Program-made: the position numbers and the translations under genes
Shown: piece by piece, positions 44,426 to 54,864 of the stretch
Position numbering within the stretch: position 1 is the first letter of the stretch
How the letters are laid out: the number at the start of each line of letters is the position of its first letter
Assembly (NCBI RefSeq): GCF_039614765.1
Contig: NZ_CP154879.1
Span: 1 to 64,000, forward strand
Direction: 5' to 3'
Source of the DNA: Castellaniella sp. MT123
GTDB taxonomy: Bacteria; Pseudomonadota; Gammaproteobacteria; Burkholderiales; Burkholderiaceae_B
DNA length: 64,000 nucleotides
The notes under the pieces: generated by a model
Database searches by the model: none
What the model saw: the letters and a program-made list of their open reading frames with translations, nothing else
Told to the model about the DNA's origin: nothing

Positions 44426-47299
44426 TTACGAGCCGGCCGGGGCCGTGATGGTTTCCCGGGATTTCAGGAGCCGGTCCTGCCGCCGTTGGACTGCGGCCCA
44501 GTCCTGTTGCCATGGCGAGGGCGCCGTGACCTTGCTCACCTGGACAGCGGTGACCTTGTATTCGGGGCAGTCCGTCGCCCAGTCGGTGTTGTCGGTGGTC
44601 AGGACGTTCGAGCCGCATTCCGGGAAATGGAAGGTGGTGTACACCACGCCCGGCTGGATCCGGTCGGTGACGGTGGCCCGCAGCGTGGTTTCCCCGGCAC
44701 GGCTCTGGATCGTGACCCGGTCCCCCTCGACGATGCCGCGATCTTCGGCATCGTGCGGATGGATCTCCAGGATGTCCTCGCTGTGCCAGGCGTTGTTGGC
44801 CGTCCGGCGGGTCTGGACCCCGGCGTTGTATTGCGACAGGATCCGGCCGGTCGTCATGAGCAGGGGATAGCGCCGCGTGGAGCGTTCCTCGGTCGGGACA
44901 TACTGCGTGATCATGAACCGGCCCTTGCCGCGCACGAATTCGCCCACGTGCATGATCGGCGTGCCGTCGGGTGCGGCATCGTTGCAGGGCCACTGGATGC
45001 TGCCGCCCAGCGCGGCGATGCGACCGAACGACACCCCGGAAAACGTGGGTGTCAGGCGGGCGATCTCGTCCAGGATCTCGCCGGGATGGGCGTAGTGCAT
45101 GGGGTAGCCCATGGCATTGGACAGCGCGCAGGTGACTTCCCAGTCGGCCAGGCCGGCCTTGGGCGCCATGACCTGGCGCACGCGGGAAATACGCCGTTCG
45201 GCATTGGTGAAAGTGCCGTCCTTTTCCAGGAACGATGACCCGGGCAGGAAGACGTGCGCGTATTTCGCGGTCTCGTTCAGGAACAGGTCCTGGACAATCA
45301 CGCATTCCATGGCTTTCAGGGCTTCCACGACGTGGCGCGTGTTGGGGTCGGACTGGGCGATGTCTTCCCCCTGGCAGTACAGGCCCATGAACGAGCCGCT
45401 GTGGGCGGCGTCGAACATGTTGGGCAGGCGCAGGCCCGGTTCGGACTGCAGCGGCACGCCCCAGGCGCGTTCGAATTCGCCGCGCACCCGATCGTCCGAG
45501 ACATGCCGGTAGCCGGGAAATTCGTGGGGAAACGATCCCATGTCGCAGGATCCCTGCACGTTGTTCTGCCCGCGCAGGGGATTGATGCCCACGCCTTCGC
45601 GGCCGATGTTGCCGGTGAGCATGGCCAGATTGGCGATGCCCATGATGGCCGTGGAACCTTGGCTGTGTTCGGTGACCCCCAGGCCGTAGTAGATGGCGGC
45701 ATTGCCCCCTGTGGCGTACAGCCGTGCCGCGCCGCGCAGGTCGGAGGCCGGCACGCCGGTGATGGATTCCGTGGCTTCCGGGGCGTGTTCGGGGCGGCGG
45801 ATGAACTGCAGCCATTCGTTGAAGGCCCGGTCCTCGCAGCGGGCCTGCACGAAGGCCTGATTGATCAGATCTTCGGTGACGATGACGTGCGCCATGGCAT
45901 TGAGCACCGCGACGTTGGTGCCGGGGCGCACAGGCAGGTGAAAGTCCGCCTTGACGTGGGGGCCGTCCACCAGCTCGGTCTGGCGGGGGTCGATGACGAT
46001 CAGCCGCGCGCCCTCGCGCAGGCGGCGTTTCAGGCGCGAGGCGAATACCGGGTGGGCGGCGCTGGGGTTGGCCCCCAGGACCACGGCGACGTCCACATGC
46101 ATCACGGAATCGAAGGTCTGGGTGCCGGCCGATTCGCCGATGGTGGTCTTCAGGCCGTAGCCGGTCGGCGAATGGCAGACGCGGCCGCAGGTGTCCACGT
46201 TGTTGTTGCCCATGGCCGCGCGCACGAATTTCTGCACCAGGTAGGTTTCCTCGTTGGTGCAGCGAGAAGACGTGATCCCACCGATCGAATCCACACCGTA
46301 TTTGGCCTGGATGCGGCGCAGTTCCGATGCGGCGTGCCCGATGGCTTCGTCCCACGAGACCTCGCGCCAGGGATCGTCGATGCTGGCCCGGATCATGGGT
46401 TTGGTCAGGCGGTCGGCATGGGTGGCGTAACCCCAGGCGAAGCGCCCCTTGACGCAGGAATGTCCCCGGTTGGCCTTGCCGTCCTTCCAGGGCGTCATGC
46501 GTACGACGCGTTCGCCCTGCATTTCCGCCTTGAAGCCGCAACCCACCCCGCAGTAGGCACAAGTGGTGATGACCGCGTGTTCGGCCTGGCCGCTCTCGAT
46601 GATGGTGTTCTCGATCAGCGATCCGGTCGGGCAAGCCTGGACGCAGGCGCCGCAGGACACGCAGTCGCTATCCAGGAACCCGTCGTTCTGGCCGGCGACG
46701 ATGCGCGAATCGAAGCCGCGCGCCTCGATGGTCAGGGCGTAAGTGCCCTGCACGTCGTCGCAGGCGCGCACGCAGCGGCTGCAGACGATGCATTTGGATG
46801 CGTCATAGGTGAAATAGGGATTGCTGGTATCGACCGGATCCTGCCGATGGTTGGCGCCATCGAAGCCGTAGCGCACGTTGCGCAGGCCGACCACGCCGGC
46901 CATATCCTGCAGTTCGCAGTCGCCATTAGCCGGACAGGTCAGGCAGTCCAGCGGATGATCCGAGATATAGAGTTCCATGACGTTGCGGCGCAGATCATGG
47001 AGTTTCGGCGTTTCGGTGCGGACCACCATGCCGTCTTCCACCGGCGTGGTGCAGGACGCCGGATGCCCCCGGCGGCCTTCGATTTCCACCAGGCACAGGC
47101 GGCAGGATCCGAAGGCGTCCAGGTTGTCGGACGCGCACAGCTTCGGGATCTGGATGCCGCTTTCGGCCGCGGCGCGCATGATCGAGGTGCCGGCGGCCAC
47201 GGTGACGGCCTGGCCGTCGATGGTCAGCGTCACGGTTTCAGTGGACAGGGATGGCGGCGTGCCCAGGTCGCGGTCACGCGTAAGGACGGTTTCGAGCAT
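44426..47299 (-). CDS. fdsA: NAD-dependent formate dehydrogenase catalytic subunit
   Basis: A 957-residue molybdenum/bis-MGD enzyme oxidising formate to CO2. Order: [2Fe-2S] domain (CASDNLDAFGSCRLC), NuoG-like cluster segment (LDCLTCPANGDCELQ), two [4Fe-4S] motifs (CIVCSRCVRAC, CVSCGACVQAC), the Mo-domain cluster CAYCGVGCGF, then the catalytic domain. The Mo-ligating cysteine is C375 in GRVCHSPT, followed by the conserved histidine. It has cysteine rather than selenocysteine. It is NAD-linked through FdsB and FdsG. The gene is intact, with a normal length. Confidence 0.96.
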   Translation of the reverse strand: MLETVLTRDRDLGTPPSLSTETVTLTIDGQAVTVAAGTSIMRAAAESGIQIPKLCASDNLDAFGSCRLCLVEIEGRRGHPASCTTPVEDGMVVRTETPKLHDLRRNVMELYISDHPLDCLTCPANGDCELQDMAGVVGLRNVRYGFDGANHRQDPVDTSNPYFTYDASKCIVCSRCVRACDDVQGTYALTIEARGFDSRIVAGQNDGFLDSDCVSCGACVQACPTGSLIENTIIESGQAEHAVITTCAYCGVGCGFKAEMQGERVVRMTPWKDGKANRGHSCVKGRFAWGYATHADRLTKPMIRASIDDPWREVSWDEAIGHAASELRRIQAKYGVDSIGGITSSRCTNEETYLVQKFVRAAMGNNNVDTCGRVCHSPTGYGLKTTIGESAGTQTFDSVMHVDVAVVLGANPSAAHPVFASRLKRRLREGARLIVIDPRQTELVDGPHVKADFHLPVRPGTNVAVLNAMAHVIVTEDLINQAFVQARCEDRAFNEWLQFIRRPEHAPEATESITGVPASDLRGAARLYATGGNAAIYYGLGVTEHSQGSTAIMGIANLAMLTGNIGREGVGINPLRGQNNVQGSCDMGSFPHEFPGYRHVSDDRVRGEFERAWGVPLQSEPGLRLPNMFDAAHSGSFMGLYCQGEDIAQSDPNTRHVVEALKAMECVIVQDLFLNETAKYAHVFLPGSSFLEKDGTFTNAERRISRVRQVMAPKAGLADWEVTCALSNAMGYPMHYAHPGEILDEIARLTPTFSGVSFGRIAALGGSIQWPCNDAAPDGTPIMHVGEFVRGKGRFMITQYVPTEERSTRRYPLLMTTGRILSQYNAGVQTRRTANNAWHSEDILEIHPHDAEDRGIVEGDRVTIQSRAGETTLRATVTDRIQPGVVYTTFHFPECGSNVLTTDNTDWATDCPEYKVTAVQVSKVTAPSPWQQDWAAVQRRQDRLLKSRETITAPAGS

Positions 47300-47308
47300 G
47301 GCGGGCTC

Positions 47309-48868
47309 CTAGGCGGTTTGCGGGACGGGTTGACGGGGCAGACCGAAGTCCTCGGGGAAATGGCGCAATGCGGACTGGACCGGATACGGGGTCATGCCGC
47401 CCAGCGCGCACAGGGACCCGGCCAGCATGGTGTCGCACAGATCCTGCAGCAGTTCGGCCTGGGATTCGCGATCCTGATCCTGGCGGATTTTGCGGATGAT
47501 TTCCGTGCCGCGCACCGAGCCGATGCGACAGGGCGTGCATTTGCCGCAGGATTCGATGGCGCAGAATTCCATCGCGTATTCGGCCATGGCGGCCATGTCC
47601 ACGGTGTCGTCGAAGGCCACGACGCCGCCGTGCCCGAGCATGGCGGAAACCGCCAGGAAGGCTTCGTAGTCCAGCGGCGTGTCCCATTGGGATTCGGGCA
47701 GGTAGGCGCCCAGCGGCCCGCCGACCTGGATGGCGCGCAGCGGCCGACCCGATGCGCTGCCGCCGCCATAGTCGAACAGCAGTTCGCGCAAGGTCAGACC
47801 GAAGGCCTTTTCGACCAGGCCGCCCTGGCGGATGTTGCCCGCCAGCTGGAAGGGCAGCGTGCCCCGGGATTTGCCCATGCCGAAGTCGCGGTAGGCTTGC
47901 GCCCCCTGGGCCAGGATGAAGGGCGCCGTCGCCAGCGAGATCACGTTGTTGATGACCGTCGGGCAACCGAACAGCCCCCGGATGGCGGGTAGCGGTGGCT
48001 TCGCGCGCACCAGGCCGCGGCGGCCTTCCAGGCTTTCCAGCAGAGAGGTTTCTTCGCCGCAGATATAGGCGCCGGCCCCGCGCCGCAGTTCGATGTCGAA
48101 GGACTGACCCGACCCCTGGATATCGTTGCCCAGCCAGTCGGCGTCGCGCGCAGCCCGCAGGGCCAGCCCCAGGATGTGTTCGGCCTGGGGGTATTCCGAG
48201 CGGACGTACACATAGCCGCGCGTGGCGCCGACCGCCAGCCCCGCGATCGTCATGCCTTCGATCAGGGAGAAGGGGTCGCCTTCCATCAGCATGCGATCGG
48301 AAAACGTCCCGGAGTCGCCCTCGTCGGCATTGCAGACGATGTATTTCTGCGCGGCGGGCGTCTGCAGGACGGTGCGCCATTTGATTCCGGTGGGAAAGGC
48401 GGCGCCGCCCCGGCCCCGCAGCCCGGATTCCGTGATGCAGGCCACGATCGCGTCCGGGGTCATGTCCAGCGCCCGGCGTAGCCCGGCGTAGCCGCCGTGA
48501 GCTTCGTAATCGGCGATGCTGAGCGGGTCTGTGATGCCGACACGGGCAAACGTCAGACGTTCCTGATGCCGCAGGAACGGGATCGATTCGGTAAGGCCGT
48601 GGCACAGGGGATGGGACGCACCATCCGTACAGGCCGCATCCAGGATGGAGGGCACATCGGATGCGGTGACGGGCCCGTAGGCGACGCGCCCGGCCGGGGT
48701 GTCGATTTCGACCAGCGGTTCGAGCCAGAGCAGGCCGCGCGAGCCGTTGCGCACGATGCGAAGCGGGATGTTCCGGCGGGCGGCTTCGGCGTGGAACGCG
48801 TCGGCCAGGGCATTGGCCCCCATGGCCAGGGCGGCGGAATCCAGGGGAATGTACAGGGTCTTGTCCAT
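47309..48868 (-). CDS. fdsB: Formate dehydrogenase beta (diaphorase) subunit
   Basis: A 519-residue NuoF-like FMN/[4Fe-4S] subunit that passes electrons to NAD. It has an N-terminal thioredoxin-like region, the NADH/FMN loop GLRGRGGAAFPTGIKWR, AYICGEETSLLESLEG, and the cluster motif ESCGKCTPCRIGS. Its ATG is one base from the fdsG stop, indicating coupling. Confidence 0.95.
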   Translation of the reverse strand: MDKTLYIPLDSAALAMGANALADAFHAEAARRNIPLRIVRNGSRGLLWLEPLVEIDTPAGRVAYGPVTASDVPSILDAACTDGASHPLCHGLTESIPFLRHQERLTFARVGITDPLSIADYEAHGGYAGLRRALDMTPDAIVACITESGLRGRGGAAFPTGIKWRTVLQTPAAQKYIVCNADEGDSGTFSDRMLMEGDPFSLIEGMTIAGLAVGATRGYVYVRSEYPQAEHILGLALRAARDADWLGNDIQGSGQSFDIELRRGAGAYICGEETSLLESLEGRRGLVRAKPPLPAIRGLFGCPTVINNVISLATAPFILAQGAQAYRDFGMGKSRGTLPFQLAGNIRQGGLVEKAFGLTLRELLFDYGGGSASGRPLRAIQVGGPLGAYLPESQWDTPLDYEAFLAVSAMLGHGGVVAFDDTVDMAAMAEYAMEFCAIESCGKCTPCRIGSVRGTEIIRKIRQDQDRESQAELLQDLCDTMLAGSLCALGGMTPYPVQSALRHFPEDFGLPRQPVPQTA

Positions 48869-48869
48869 G

Positions 48870-49346
48870 TCAGGCCTTGGTGGACAGCAGGGCGTCGAGT
48901 GTTTCCGGGGTGACGCGGGCGTGCGGGCGGCCGTTGATCATCACGGCGGGCGATTGGGCGCACAGGCCCAGACAGAACACGGGCGCCAGCGACACGTCGC
49001 CGTCGGAAGCGGCCGCGATGCGTTGTTCGGCGTGGTCGTACAGGGCCTGGCCGCCGCAGGCCTGACAGGATTCCGCGCGGCAGATTTCGACGTGCGTGCG
49101 GGCCGGCGGCGACGTGCGAAAGTGCGTGTAGAAGTGGATGACCCCATGCACTTCCGCGCGGGATCGCTGGATGCCGGCGGCGATCTGTGGCACCAGCGTG
49201 TCCGGGATCCAGCCGATGGCGTCCTGGACGTCGTGCAGGATCGGCAGCAGCGAACCCTGCTGCCCCGCGTGCCGGGCCAGGATGTCCTGCACAAGGTCGC
49301 TGTGGTCCTGCTGACCCGGTTCGGTATCGGGGCGAACGCTGTCCAT
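48870..49346 (-). CDS. fdsG: Formate dehydrogenase gamma subunit
   Basis: A 158-residue NuoE-like thioredoxin-fold protein with the [2Fe-2S] cysteines in CRAESCQACG and CLGLCAQSP. It forms the diaphorase with FdsB and is the first gene of fdsGBACD. The ATG at 49346 follows a 194-bp AT-rich divergent intergenic region. Confidence 0.95.
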   Translation of the reverse strand: MDSVRPDTEPGQQDHSDLVQDILARHAGQQGSLLPILHDVQDAIGWIPDTLVPQIAAGIQRSRAEVHGVIHFYTHFRTSPPARTHVEICRAESCQACGGQALYDHAEQRIAAASDGDVSLAPVFCLGLCAQSPAVMINGRPHARVTPETLDALLSTKA

Positions 49347-49401
49347 GTCGATGTCTCCGAGCGCGGGGGCGGCAAGCCGGGCGCTTTAATATGTTTTGAT
49401 T

Positions 49402-49415
49402 TGCATATATATGCA
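49402..49415. promoter_or_regulatory. Palindrome TGCATATATATGCA in the fds control region
   Basis: A perfect 14-bp self-complementary sequence about 55 bp upstream of the fdsG start, in an AT-rich region between divergent genes. It is a candidate operator for the neighbouring regulator or part of the fdsG promoter. Confidence 0.55.
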
Positions 49416-49495
49416 TTGCCGTTGGTTTACTCTACTATCGAAAGTAAATTGATTTCAATAAGATAAAAAAAGCATATTAAGACTGTGGTCAATCC

Positions 49496-49523
49496 ATTTA
49501 TATGAAATCACATTCATATAAAT
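49496..49523. promoter_or_regulatory. 11-bp inverted repeat upstream of the ModE-like regulator
   Basis: ATTTATATGAA (49496-49506) and TTCATATAAAT (49513-49523) are exact reverse complements with a 6-base centre, immediately before the regulator's ribosome binding site. AT-rich split palindromes like this resemble ModE-type operators. Autoregulation and fds control by the adjacent protein are the simplest reading. Confidence 0.7.
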
Positions 49524-49540
49524 CAGGATCAGGAGGAGAC

Positions 49541-50668
49541 ATGGCGGTTTATCGCTTCAAACCCAGGTTGAATTCAGAATGGATTCTGGAAAAACAATCC
49601 GGGGAAATACTGCCTATGGGCGAGGTCATGCGGCTGCTGGCGGCGGTGGATGAACATGGCCATATCGCCGGGGCCTGTCAGGCGCGCGGCCTGTCCTACC
49701 GTCATGCCTGGGGCATCCTGCGCAAGGCGGAAGCCGATTTTCAGGCACCGCTGATCGAAACCTCGCGCCGGCGTGGCTCGCGCCTGACCAGCTTTGCCCA
49801 GCATCTGCTGTGGGCCAACCGCCGGATCGACGCCCGTCTGGCGCCGACATTCGAGAGCATCGCCTCGGAACTGCAGGAAGAGCTGCAGCGCCTGTATTCC
49901 GAAGAACCGTCCGTGCTGCGGCTGCACGCCAGCCACGGCTTCGCGGTGGAAGGCCTGATGCGTCTGGCCAATGGCCAGGACATGCTGCCGCTGGAATTAC
50001 GCTACCGCACCGGGATCGAGGCGCTGGCGTCGCTGGATCGGGGGGAATGCGATCTGGCGGGCTTTCAGGTGCCGGTCGACGACTACGAAAAGCCGATCCT
50101 GCGCCGGTACGGGCATTGGCTCAATCCGGACCGCATGTTGCTGATTCATCTGGCGGAACGCAACACGGGCCTGTTCGTTCAGCCGGGCAACCCGAAGAAC
50201 ATCCTGTCCGTGCGCGATTTCGTGCGCCCTGACGTCCGCTTCGTCAATCGGCAGATGGGCTCCAGCACCCGCTATCTGGTGCATCTGCTGCTGGAGCGCC
50301 AGGGCATCGATCCCGCTCAGGTCACCGGCTTCGATAGTGGTGAATTCACCCATCTTGCCATCGCGGCGCACATCGCCAGCGGCATGGCCGACGTCGGCAT
50401 CGGCGTGGAAACCGCCGCCTGGCGCTGCGGCCTGGAATTCATTCCGCTGGCCAAGGAACGCTACTTCTTTGGCATCAACCAGGATCTGGTCGGCACGCAG
50501 TCACTGCAGCGGCTGCTGGATCTGATGAACGGCGAGGCCTATCAGGCCTACGTGCGCGATCTGGTGGGATACGACTGTCGTCTGATGGGGCAGGTGCGCA
50601 CGCTGGAACAGGTTTTCGGCGCGGACTATGCCAACGCGATCGGGACATTCGGCAAGACGGCCGGGTGA
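49541..50668 (+). CDS. ModE-type HTH regulator with periplasmic-binding-like sensor domain
   Basis: A 375-residue regulator, divergent from fdsG. I use the ATG at 49541, preceded by AGGAGGAGAC; an upstream ATG lies inside the palindrome. The N-terminal ModE/LysR-like winged helix is VMRLLAAVDEHGHIAGACQA, GLSYRHAWGILRKAEADF, TSRRRGSRLT. From about residue 130 it has a substrate-binding-protein-like domain (molybdate- or formate-sensing in related proteins). It probably controls fdsGBACD in response to molybdate or formate; ligand uncertain. Confidence 0.87.
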   Translation: MAVYRFKPRLNSEWILEKQSGEILPMGEVMRLLAAVDEHGHIAGACQARGLSYRHAWGILRKAEADFQAPLIETSRRRGSRLTSFAQHLLWANRRIDARLAPTFESIASELQEELQRLYSEEPSVLRLHASHGFAVEGLMRLANGQDMLPLELRYRTGIEALASLDRGECDLAGFQVPVDDYEKPILRRYGHWLNPDRMLLIHLAERNTGLFVQPGNPKNILSVRDFVRPDVRFVNRQMGSSTRYLVHLLLERQGIDPAQVTGFDSGEFTHLAIAAHIASGMADVGIGVETAAWRCGLEFIPLAKERYFFGINQDLVGTQSLQRLLDLMNGEAYQAYVRDLVGYDCRLMGQVRTLEQVFGADYANAIGTFGKTAG

Positions 50669-50764
50669 TATCGCGGGCCACGGGACCGGTGGCCCTTCAG
50701 TGCAGGCATTCGCAGGAACCGGCCCCGATGACCGGGGCCATGCCGAATTCCGGCGTGACAGGGA

Positions 50765-51967
50765 TCAGTCTTCCCAGTGCGCCCAGCCTTCCTGCATCCA
50801 CTCGTCCAGCAGGGCGAGGGTTTCCGGGCGCAGTGCACGCAGATCGTCGGCCGGCAGGGTCCGATGGTCGGCCAGGGCCTGCAGCGCCGGCTCGGTCGCG
50901 CAGGCGGCAACCTCGCCGTTGATGAATACCTGCGGGCCGCTGTACATCAGCCGGGTGCAGCGATCCAGCGCCAGCCGGCCGGTCTGGGGAATGGCGGTGG
51001 ATAGTGCGACCGGCACCTCGGCCGGGTCGAACAGCGCGCTGTCGGGCAGCGAGGTCAGCCACTGGCCCAGGAACCGGGCGGCCACCGCGGAGTCCAGGCG
51101 GATCCGCTGCAGCGTGTCCAGCGTGGCCTGCACCAGGTGGTCGGGCAGGGCGGCCGGCGCGCGGGTCGCGGGCACGTCGGCGTCGGTGTAGAGCGCGGAC
51201 AGATCCGGGCCGGGCAGGCAGGGATGCCCGTACAGTCCGGAATCGTCCAGGTGCTGCGCCGAGATCTGGTCCGCTGCCGATTCCAGCAGGCCCCGGGCCA
51301 GGGTTGCCTGGCTGGGCACCCGGAAACCGATGGACAGGGTCATGCAGTCGTTGCCGACCGCCACCCCGTCATGGCAGACGTGCGGCGGCAGGTAGAGCAT
51401 GTCGCCGGGTTCCAGGATGTCGTCGGCATCGGGCTGGAAATCGGCCAGGATCTTCAGTGGCAGCCCTGGCACCAGCGCACGGTCAGCCTGCCGGCTGGTG
51501 CGCCAGCGCCGCCGGCCCTGGCCCTGCAGCAGGAACACGTCATAGCTGTCGAAATGCGGTCCGACCCCGCCGCCGTCGCTGGCGATGCTGATCATCAGGT
51601 CGTCCAGCCGTGCATCGGAGATGAAGCGGAACTGGCGCATCAGCGCGGCCGATTCATCGTCATGCAGGTCCACGCTTTGTACCAGCAGGGTCCATTTGGG
51701 CTGCGCGGCGGACGGAAACCGGCGAAACGGGCCATGCTTCAACGACCAGCCTTGCTCGCCATGGACGATCAGTCGGGATTCGACCTCCTCGCGGCGCGCC
51801 AGGGTCTGGACATCGCGGATCGTCACCGGTGGGCGAAAGCCCGGGATGGCCTGGCGGATGAGCAGGGGTTTCTTCTGCCAGTAATCGCGCATGAATTCGC
51901 GCGGGCTCAGCCCGCCCAGCAGCGGTGTGGGTTGGTCGATGTCCGGTGTGGAATAGGCGGCAGACAT
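50765..51967 (-). CDS. Cupin/JmjC ribosomal oxygenase (YcfD/RoxA-like)
   Basis: A 400-residue 2-oxoglutarate/Fe(II) oxygenase of the YcfD type, which hydroxylates an arginine of ribosomal protein L16 in E. coli. The iron-binding HxD is in GPHFDSYDVF and the distal histidine in LPPHVCHDGVAV. LGGLSPREFMRDYWQKKPLL is the family N-terminus. A GTG at 52009 is an alternative start. The C-terminal winged-helix part is present. It lies between the fds regulator and mutS. Confidence 0.87.
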   Translation of the reverse strand: MSAAYSTPDIDQPTPLLGGLSPREFMRDYWQKKPLLIRQAIPGFRPPVTIRDVQTLARREEVESRLIVHGEQGWSLKHGPFRRFPSAAQPKWTLLVQSVDLHDDESAALMRQFRFISDARLDDLMISIASDGGGVGPHFDSYDVFLLQGQGRRRWRTSRQADRALVPGLPLKILADFQPDADDILEPGDMLYLPPHVCHDGVAVGNDCMTLSIGFRVPSQATLARGLLESAADQISAQHLDDSGLYGHPCLPGPDLSALYTDADVPATRAPAALPDHLVQATLDTLQRIRLDSAVAARFLGQWLTSLPDSALFDPAEVPVALSTAIPQTGRLALDRCTRLMYSGPQVFINGEVAACATEPALQALADHRTLPADDLRALRPETLALLDEWMQEGWAHWED

Positions 51968-52067
51968 GATGGCGTGTCCTGGCTGGATCGAAAGACGGGG
52001 CAGCGTCACGGCGCTGTGGCGCGCGGGTGGCGCGGCTGTCTTCAGTGTATGGGGTCGGCGGGGAAAC

Positions 52068-54662
52068 TCAAAGAAAATCGCGCCGCAGCTGATAGATCAA
52101 TTCCAGCGCCTCGCGCGGGCTGAGCGAATCCGGCTCCAGCGCCTGCAACGCGGTGCGCAGCGGGGCGTCGGCATCGCCGCCGGCCTCTTCCTCGGTCTGC
52201 TGGATGAACAGCGACAACTGGGATTCGGCGCGATTGCGGGCTTCCAGTTCGGCCAGTTCCTTGCGCGCGTGGCGGATCACCACGGGCGGGATGCCGGCGC
52301 GTTGCGCCACGTGCAGGCCATAGCTTTGACTGGCGGGCCCCGGGCGGACTTCGTGCAGGAAGACCACGCCGTCCGGTGTATCGGCCGCCGCCAGATGCAC
52401 GTTGTGCACCCCGTGGGTCTTTTCCGGCAACCGGGTCATTTCGAAATAGTGCGTGGCAAACAGCGTCAGCGCCCGGTTGTGCGTCAGCAGCCGGTGGGCG
52501 ATGGCCCAGGCCAGCGCCAGGCCGTCATAAGTGGAGGTCCCCCGGCCGATCTCGTCCATCAGCACCAGGCTGCGCGGCGTGGCGGCCGCCAGGATGACGC
52601 CGGCCTCCATCATTTCCATCATGAAGGTGGATCGCCCGCCCGCCAGATCATCGGCTGCCCCGATCCGGGTGAAAATCCGGTCCACGGGCCCGATGCGCGC
52701 CCGCGTGGCCGGCACGTAGCTGCCGGCGCGCGCCAGCAGCGCGATCAGGGCCACCTGGCGCATGTAGGTGGATTTGCCGCCCATGTTCGGCCCGGTGATC
52801 AGCAGCATGCGGCGGTCGTCGTGCATGCGGCAATCGTTGGGGGTGAAGGCCTCGATGCTGTGTTCCACCACCGGGTGGCGGCCGGCCTCGATGTCCAGGC
52901 AGATGTCCTCGCATAGTTCCGGGGCCACCCAGCCGTGGCTGCGGGCGTGGTGCGCCAGCGCCGCCAGCGCGTCGATGCGGGCCAGGGCTGCCGCGCTGGC
53001 CGCCAGCGCGGCAGCGTAGCCGGATGCCTGCTCCAGCATCTGATCGAACAGCAGCTTCTCGCGCGCCAGGCCCCGCTCGCGGGCCGACAGGACTTTGTCC
53101 TCCCAGGCCTTGAGTTCGGGCGTGATGTAGCGCTCGGCATTCTTCAGCGTCTGGCGGCGCCGGTAATCGTCAGGGACCTTGTCGGCCTGGCCGCGCGTGA
53201 CCTCGATGAAAAAGCCATGCACCCGGTTGTATTCCACCCGCAGATTGGCGATGCCGGTGCGTTCGCGCTCGCGGGCTTCCATCTCGATCAGGAAGGCGCC
53301 GTTGTCCCCGGCCAGCTGCCGCAGGGTGTCCAGTTCCGCGTCGTAGCCGTCGGCGATCACGCCGCCGTCGCGGATCATCAGCGCCGGTTCGGCCGCGATG
53401 GCGCGGGTCAGCAGATCGGCCAGGGCGGGGTCCACCGGGATGGAGGCCAGGCTGTCGGCCAGCAGGCCGCCGACCTGAAAACCGGCCTGCGCGGCGGCCG
53501 CCAGGGGCCCCAGCATGCCCAGCGCGTCGCGCAGGCTGGCCAGTTCGCGCGGGCGGATCGTGCCCAGCGACAGGCGCGTGGCCATGCGCTCCAGATCGGG
53601 CAGGGCGCGCAAGCCCTCGCGCAGGTCATGCAGCGCCTGATCGGAGCCAGGCGCCAGCAACTGGGTGATCGCGTCCTGGCGCGCCTGGGGCTGCGCATTG
53701 GCGCGCAGCGGCGCCTGCAGCCAGCGGCGCAGCTGGCGGCTGCCCATGGGCGTGCGAGCATGGTCCAGAGTGCTGAACAGCGTCGGGCCATCGCCCCCGT
53801 TCAGCGTATCGGTAATTTCCAGATTGCGCCGCGTGGCCGGGTCCAGCACGACATAGTCGCCACCCGCGTCCACCGACAGGCTATGCACGTGGTGCAGCGT
53901 CCGTGCCTGTGTCGTCCCGACGTAGCGCAGCAGGGCACCTGCCGCGCACATCGCCAGGGGCAGATGGTCCAGCCCAAAGGCGCCGACGTCATCCACACCG
54001 AAATGCCGCAGCAAGGTATCGCGCGCGCCATCGGCCTCGAAGTGCCAGTCCGGCACCCGGCTGATCGCCGCATCGAAGCCGGACGATTCCAGCGCCTGCG
54101 TGTCGGCCTGTTCGGGGCAGACCAGCTCGGCGGGCGCGATCCGGCCCAGTTCCGTATCCAGCAACTCAGGTTCGCATTCGCAGGTCTTGAAGTCGCCATT
54201 GGCCAGATTCATCCAGGCCAGGCCGATGCCTTCGCGGCCACGCTGGCGCCCCGTCACCCAGGCCGCGATCACGCGGTCCTCGCGGGCGGGCAGCAGCGCG
54301 TCGTCCGTCAACGTGCCCGGCGTGACCACGCGCACGATTCGGCGTTCCACCGGCCCCTTGCTGGCCGCCGGGTCGCCTATCTGCTCGCAGATAGCGATCG
54401 ATTCGCCCAGCGCCACCAGACGCGCCAGATAGCCTTCCATGGCGTGATGTGGCACCCCCGCCATCGGGATCGGCTCGCCGTTCGACGTGCCGCGCTTGGT
54501 CAGGGTGAGGTTCAGCAGTCGCGCCCCGCGTTCCGCATCGCCGTAGAACATCTCGTAGAAGTCGCCCATGCGATAGAACAGCAGATGCGAGCCCGCCTGG
54601 GCTTTCAGCTGCAGGTACTGCTGCATCATGGGGGTGTGGCCGGAGAGATCGGGGGTGGTCAT
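52068..54662 (-). CDS. mutS: DNA mismatch repair protein MutS
   Basis: An 864-residue MutS. I start at the ATG at 54662 ([20 protein letters not shown]), because the longer frame needs a TTG inside a G-run. The mismatch-binding FYEMF motif is in [14 protein letters not shown]. The ATPase Walker A is [13 protein letters not shown], with [18 protein letters not shown] and [13 protein letters not shown]. The C-terminus has a complete tetramerisation-type tail. It recognises mismatches with MutL. Confidence 0.96.
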   Translation of the reverse strand: MTTPDLSGHTPMMQQYLQLKAQAGSHLLFYRMGDFYEMFYGDAERGARLLNLTLTKRGTSNGEPIPMAGVPHHAMEGYLARLVALGESIAICEQIGDPAASKGPVERRIVRVVTPGTLTDDALLPAREDRVIAAWVTGRQRGREGIGLAWMNLANGDFKTCECEPELLDTELGRIAPAELVCPEQADTQALESSGFDAAISRVPDWHFEADGARDTLLRHFGVDDVGAFGLDHLPLAMCAAGALLRYVGTTQARTLHHVHSLSVDAGGDYVVLDPATRRNLEITDTLNGGDGPTLFSTLDHARTPMGSRQLRRWLQAPLRANAQPQARQDAITQLLAPGSDQALHDLREGLRALPDLERMATRLSLGTIRPRELASLRDALGMLGPLAAAAQAGFQVGGLLADSLASIPVDPALADLLTRAIAAEPALMIRDGGVIADGYDAELDTLRQLAGDNGAFLIEMEARERERTGIANLRVEYNRVHGFFIEVTRGQADKVPDDYRRRQTLKNAERYITPELKAWEDKVLSARERGLAREKLLFDQMLEQASGYAAALAASAAALARIDALAALAHHARSHGWVAPELCEDICLDIEAGRHPVVEHSIEAFTPNDCRMHDDRRMLLITGPNMGGKSTYMRQVALIALLARAGSYVPATRARIGPVDRIFTRIGAADDLAGGRSTFMMEMMEAGVILAAATPRSLVLMDEIGRGTSTYDGLALAWAIAHRLLTHNRALTLFATHYFEMTRLPEKTHGVHNVHLAAADTPDGVVFLHEVRPGPASQSYGLHVAQRAGIPPVVIRHARKELAELEARNRAESQLSLFIQQTEEEAGGDADAPLRTALQALEPDSLSPREALELIYQLRRDFL

Positions 54663-54864
54663 GCGGGGGTGGCGGTGCGGGGGGTGTTGGGGGGAGACGG
54701 TATTATCGTTCAATGTGGGGTGGGGGGTGCCGCGTATTTGATTTTTGGGATGGCCATCAACGATTTGGGACCGATCATCATGGAAATCGTACTGAGTCAG
54801 CAGGGTGATGCCGTGAGCTTTGTTTTATCTCCATGACACAAGTCTTTATGTTACAAAACAATTC

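Noticed and set aside
44124..46634. Long minus-strand frame of 836 codons inside fdsA
   Set aside because: It is a shifted frame of fdsA with Arg/His-rich nonsense sequence; fdsA itself carries all cofactor motifs.
45254..47992. Very long open frame (912 codons) opposite fdsA/fdsB
   Set aside because: It is antisense to the clearly conserved formate dehydrogenase genes, its product is a Gly/His/Arg-rich non-domain sequence, and high-GC codon bias keeps that frame open.
49502..49540. Upstream ATG for the ModE-like regulator
   Set aside because: It lies within the perfect inverted repeat and lacks a ribosome site, whereas 49541 has AGGAGGAGAC just before it.
52935..54836. 633-codon plus-strand frame opposite mutS
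   Set aside because: It is antisense to conserved mutS and has no family features.
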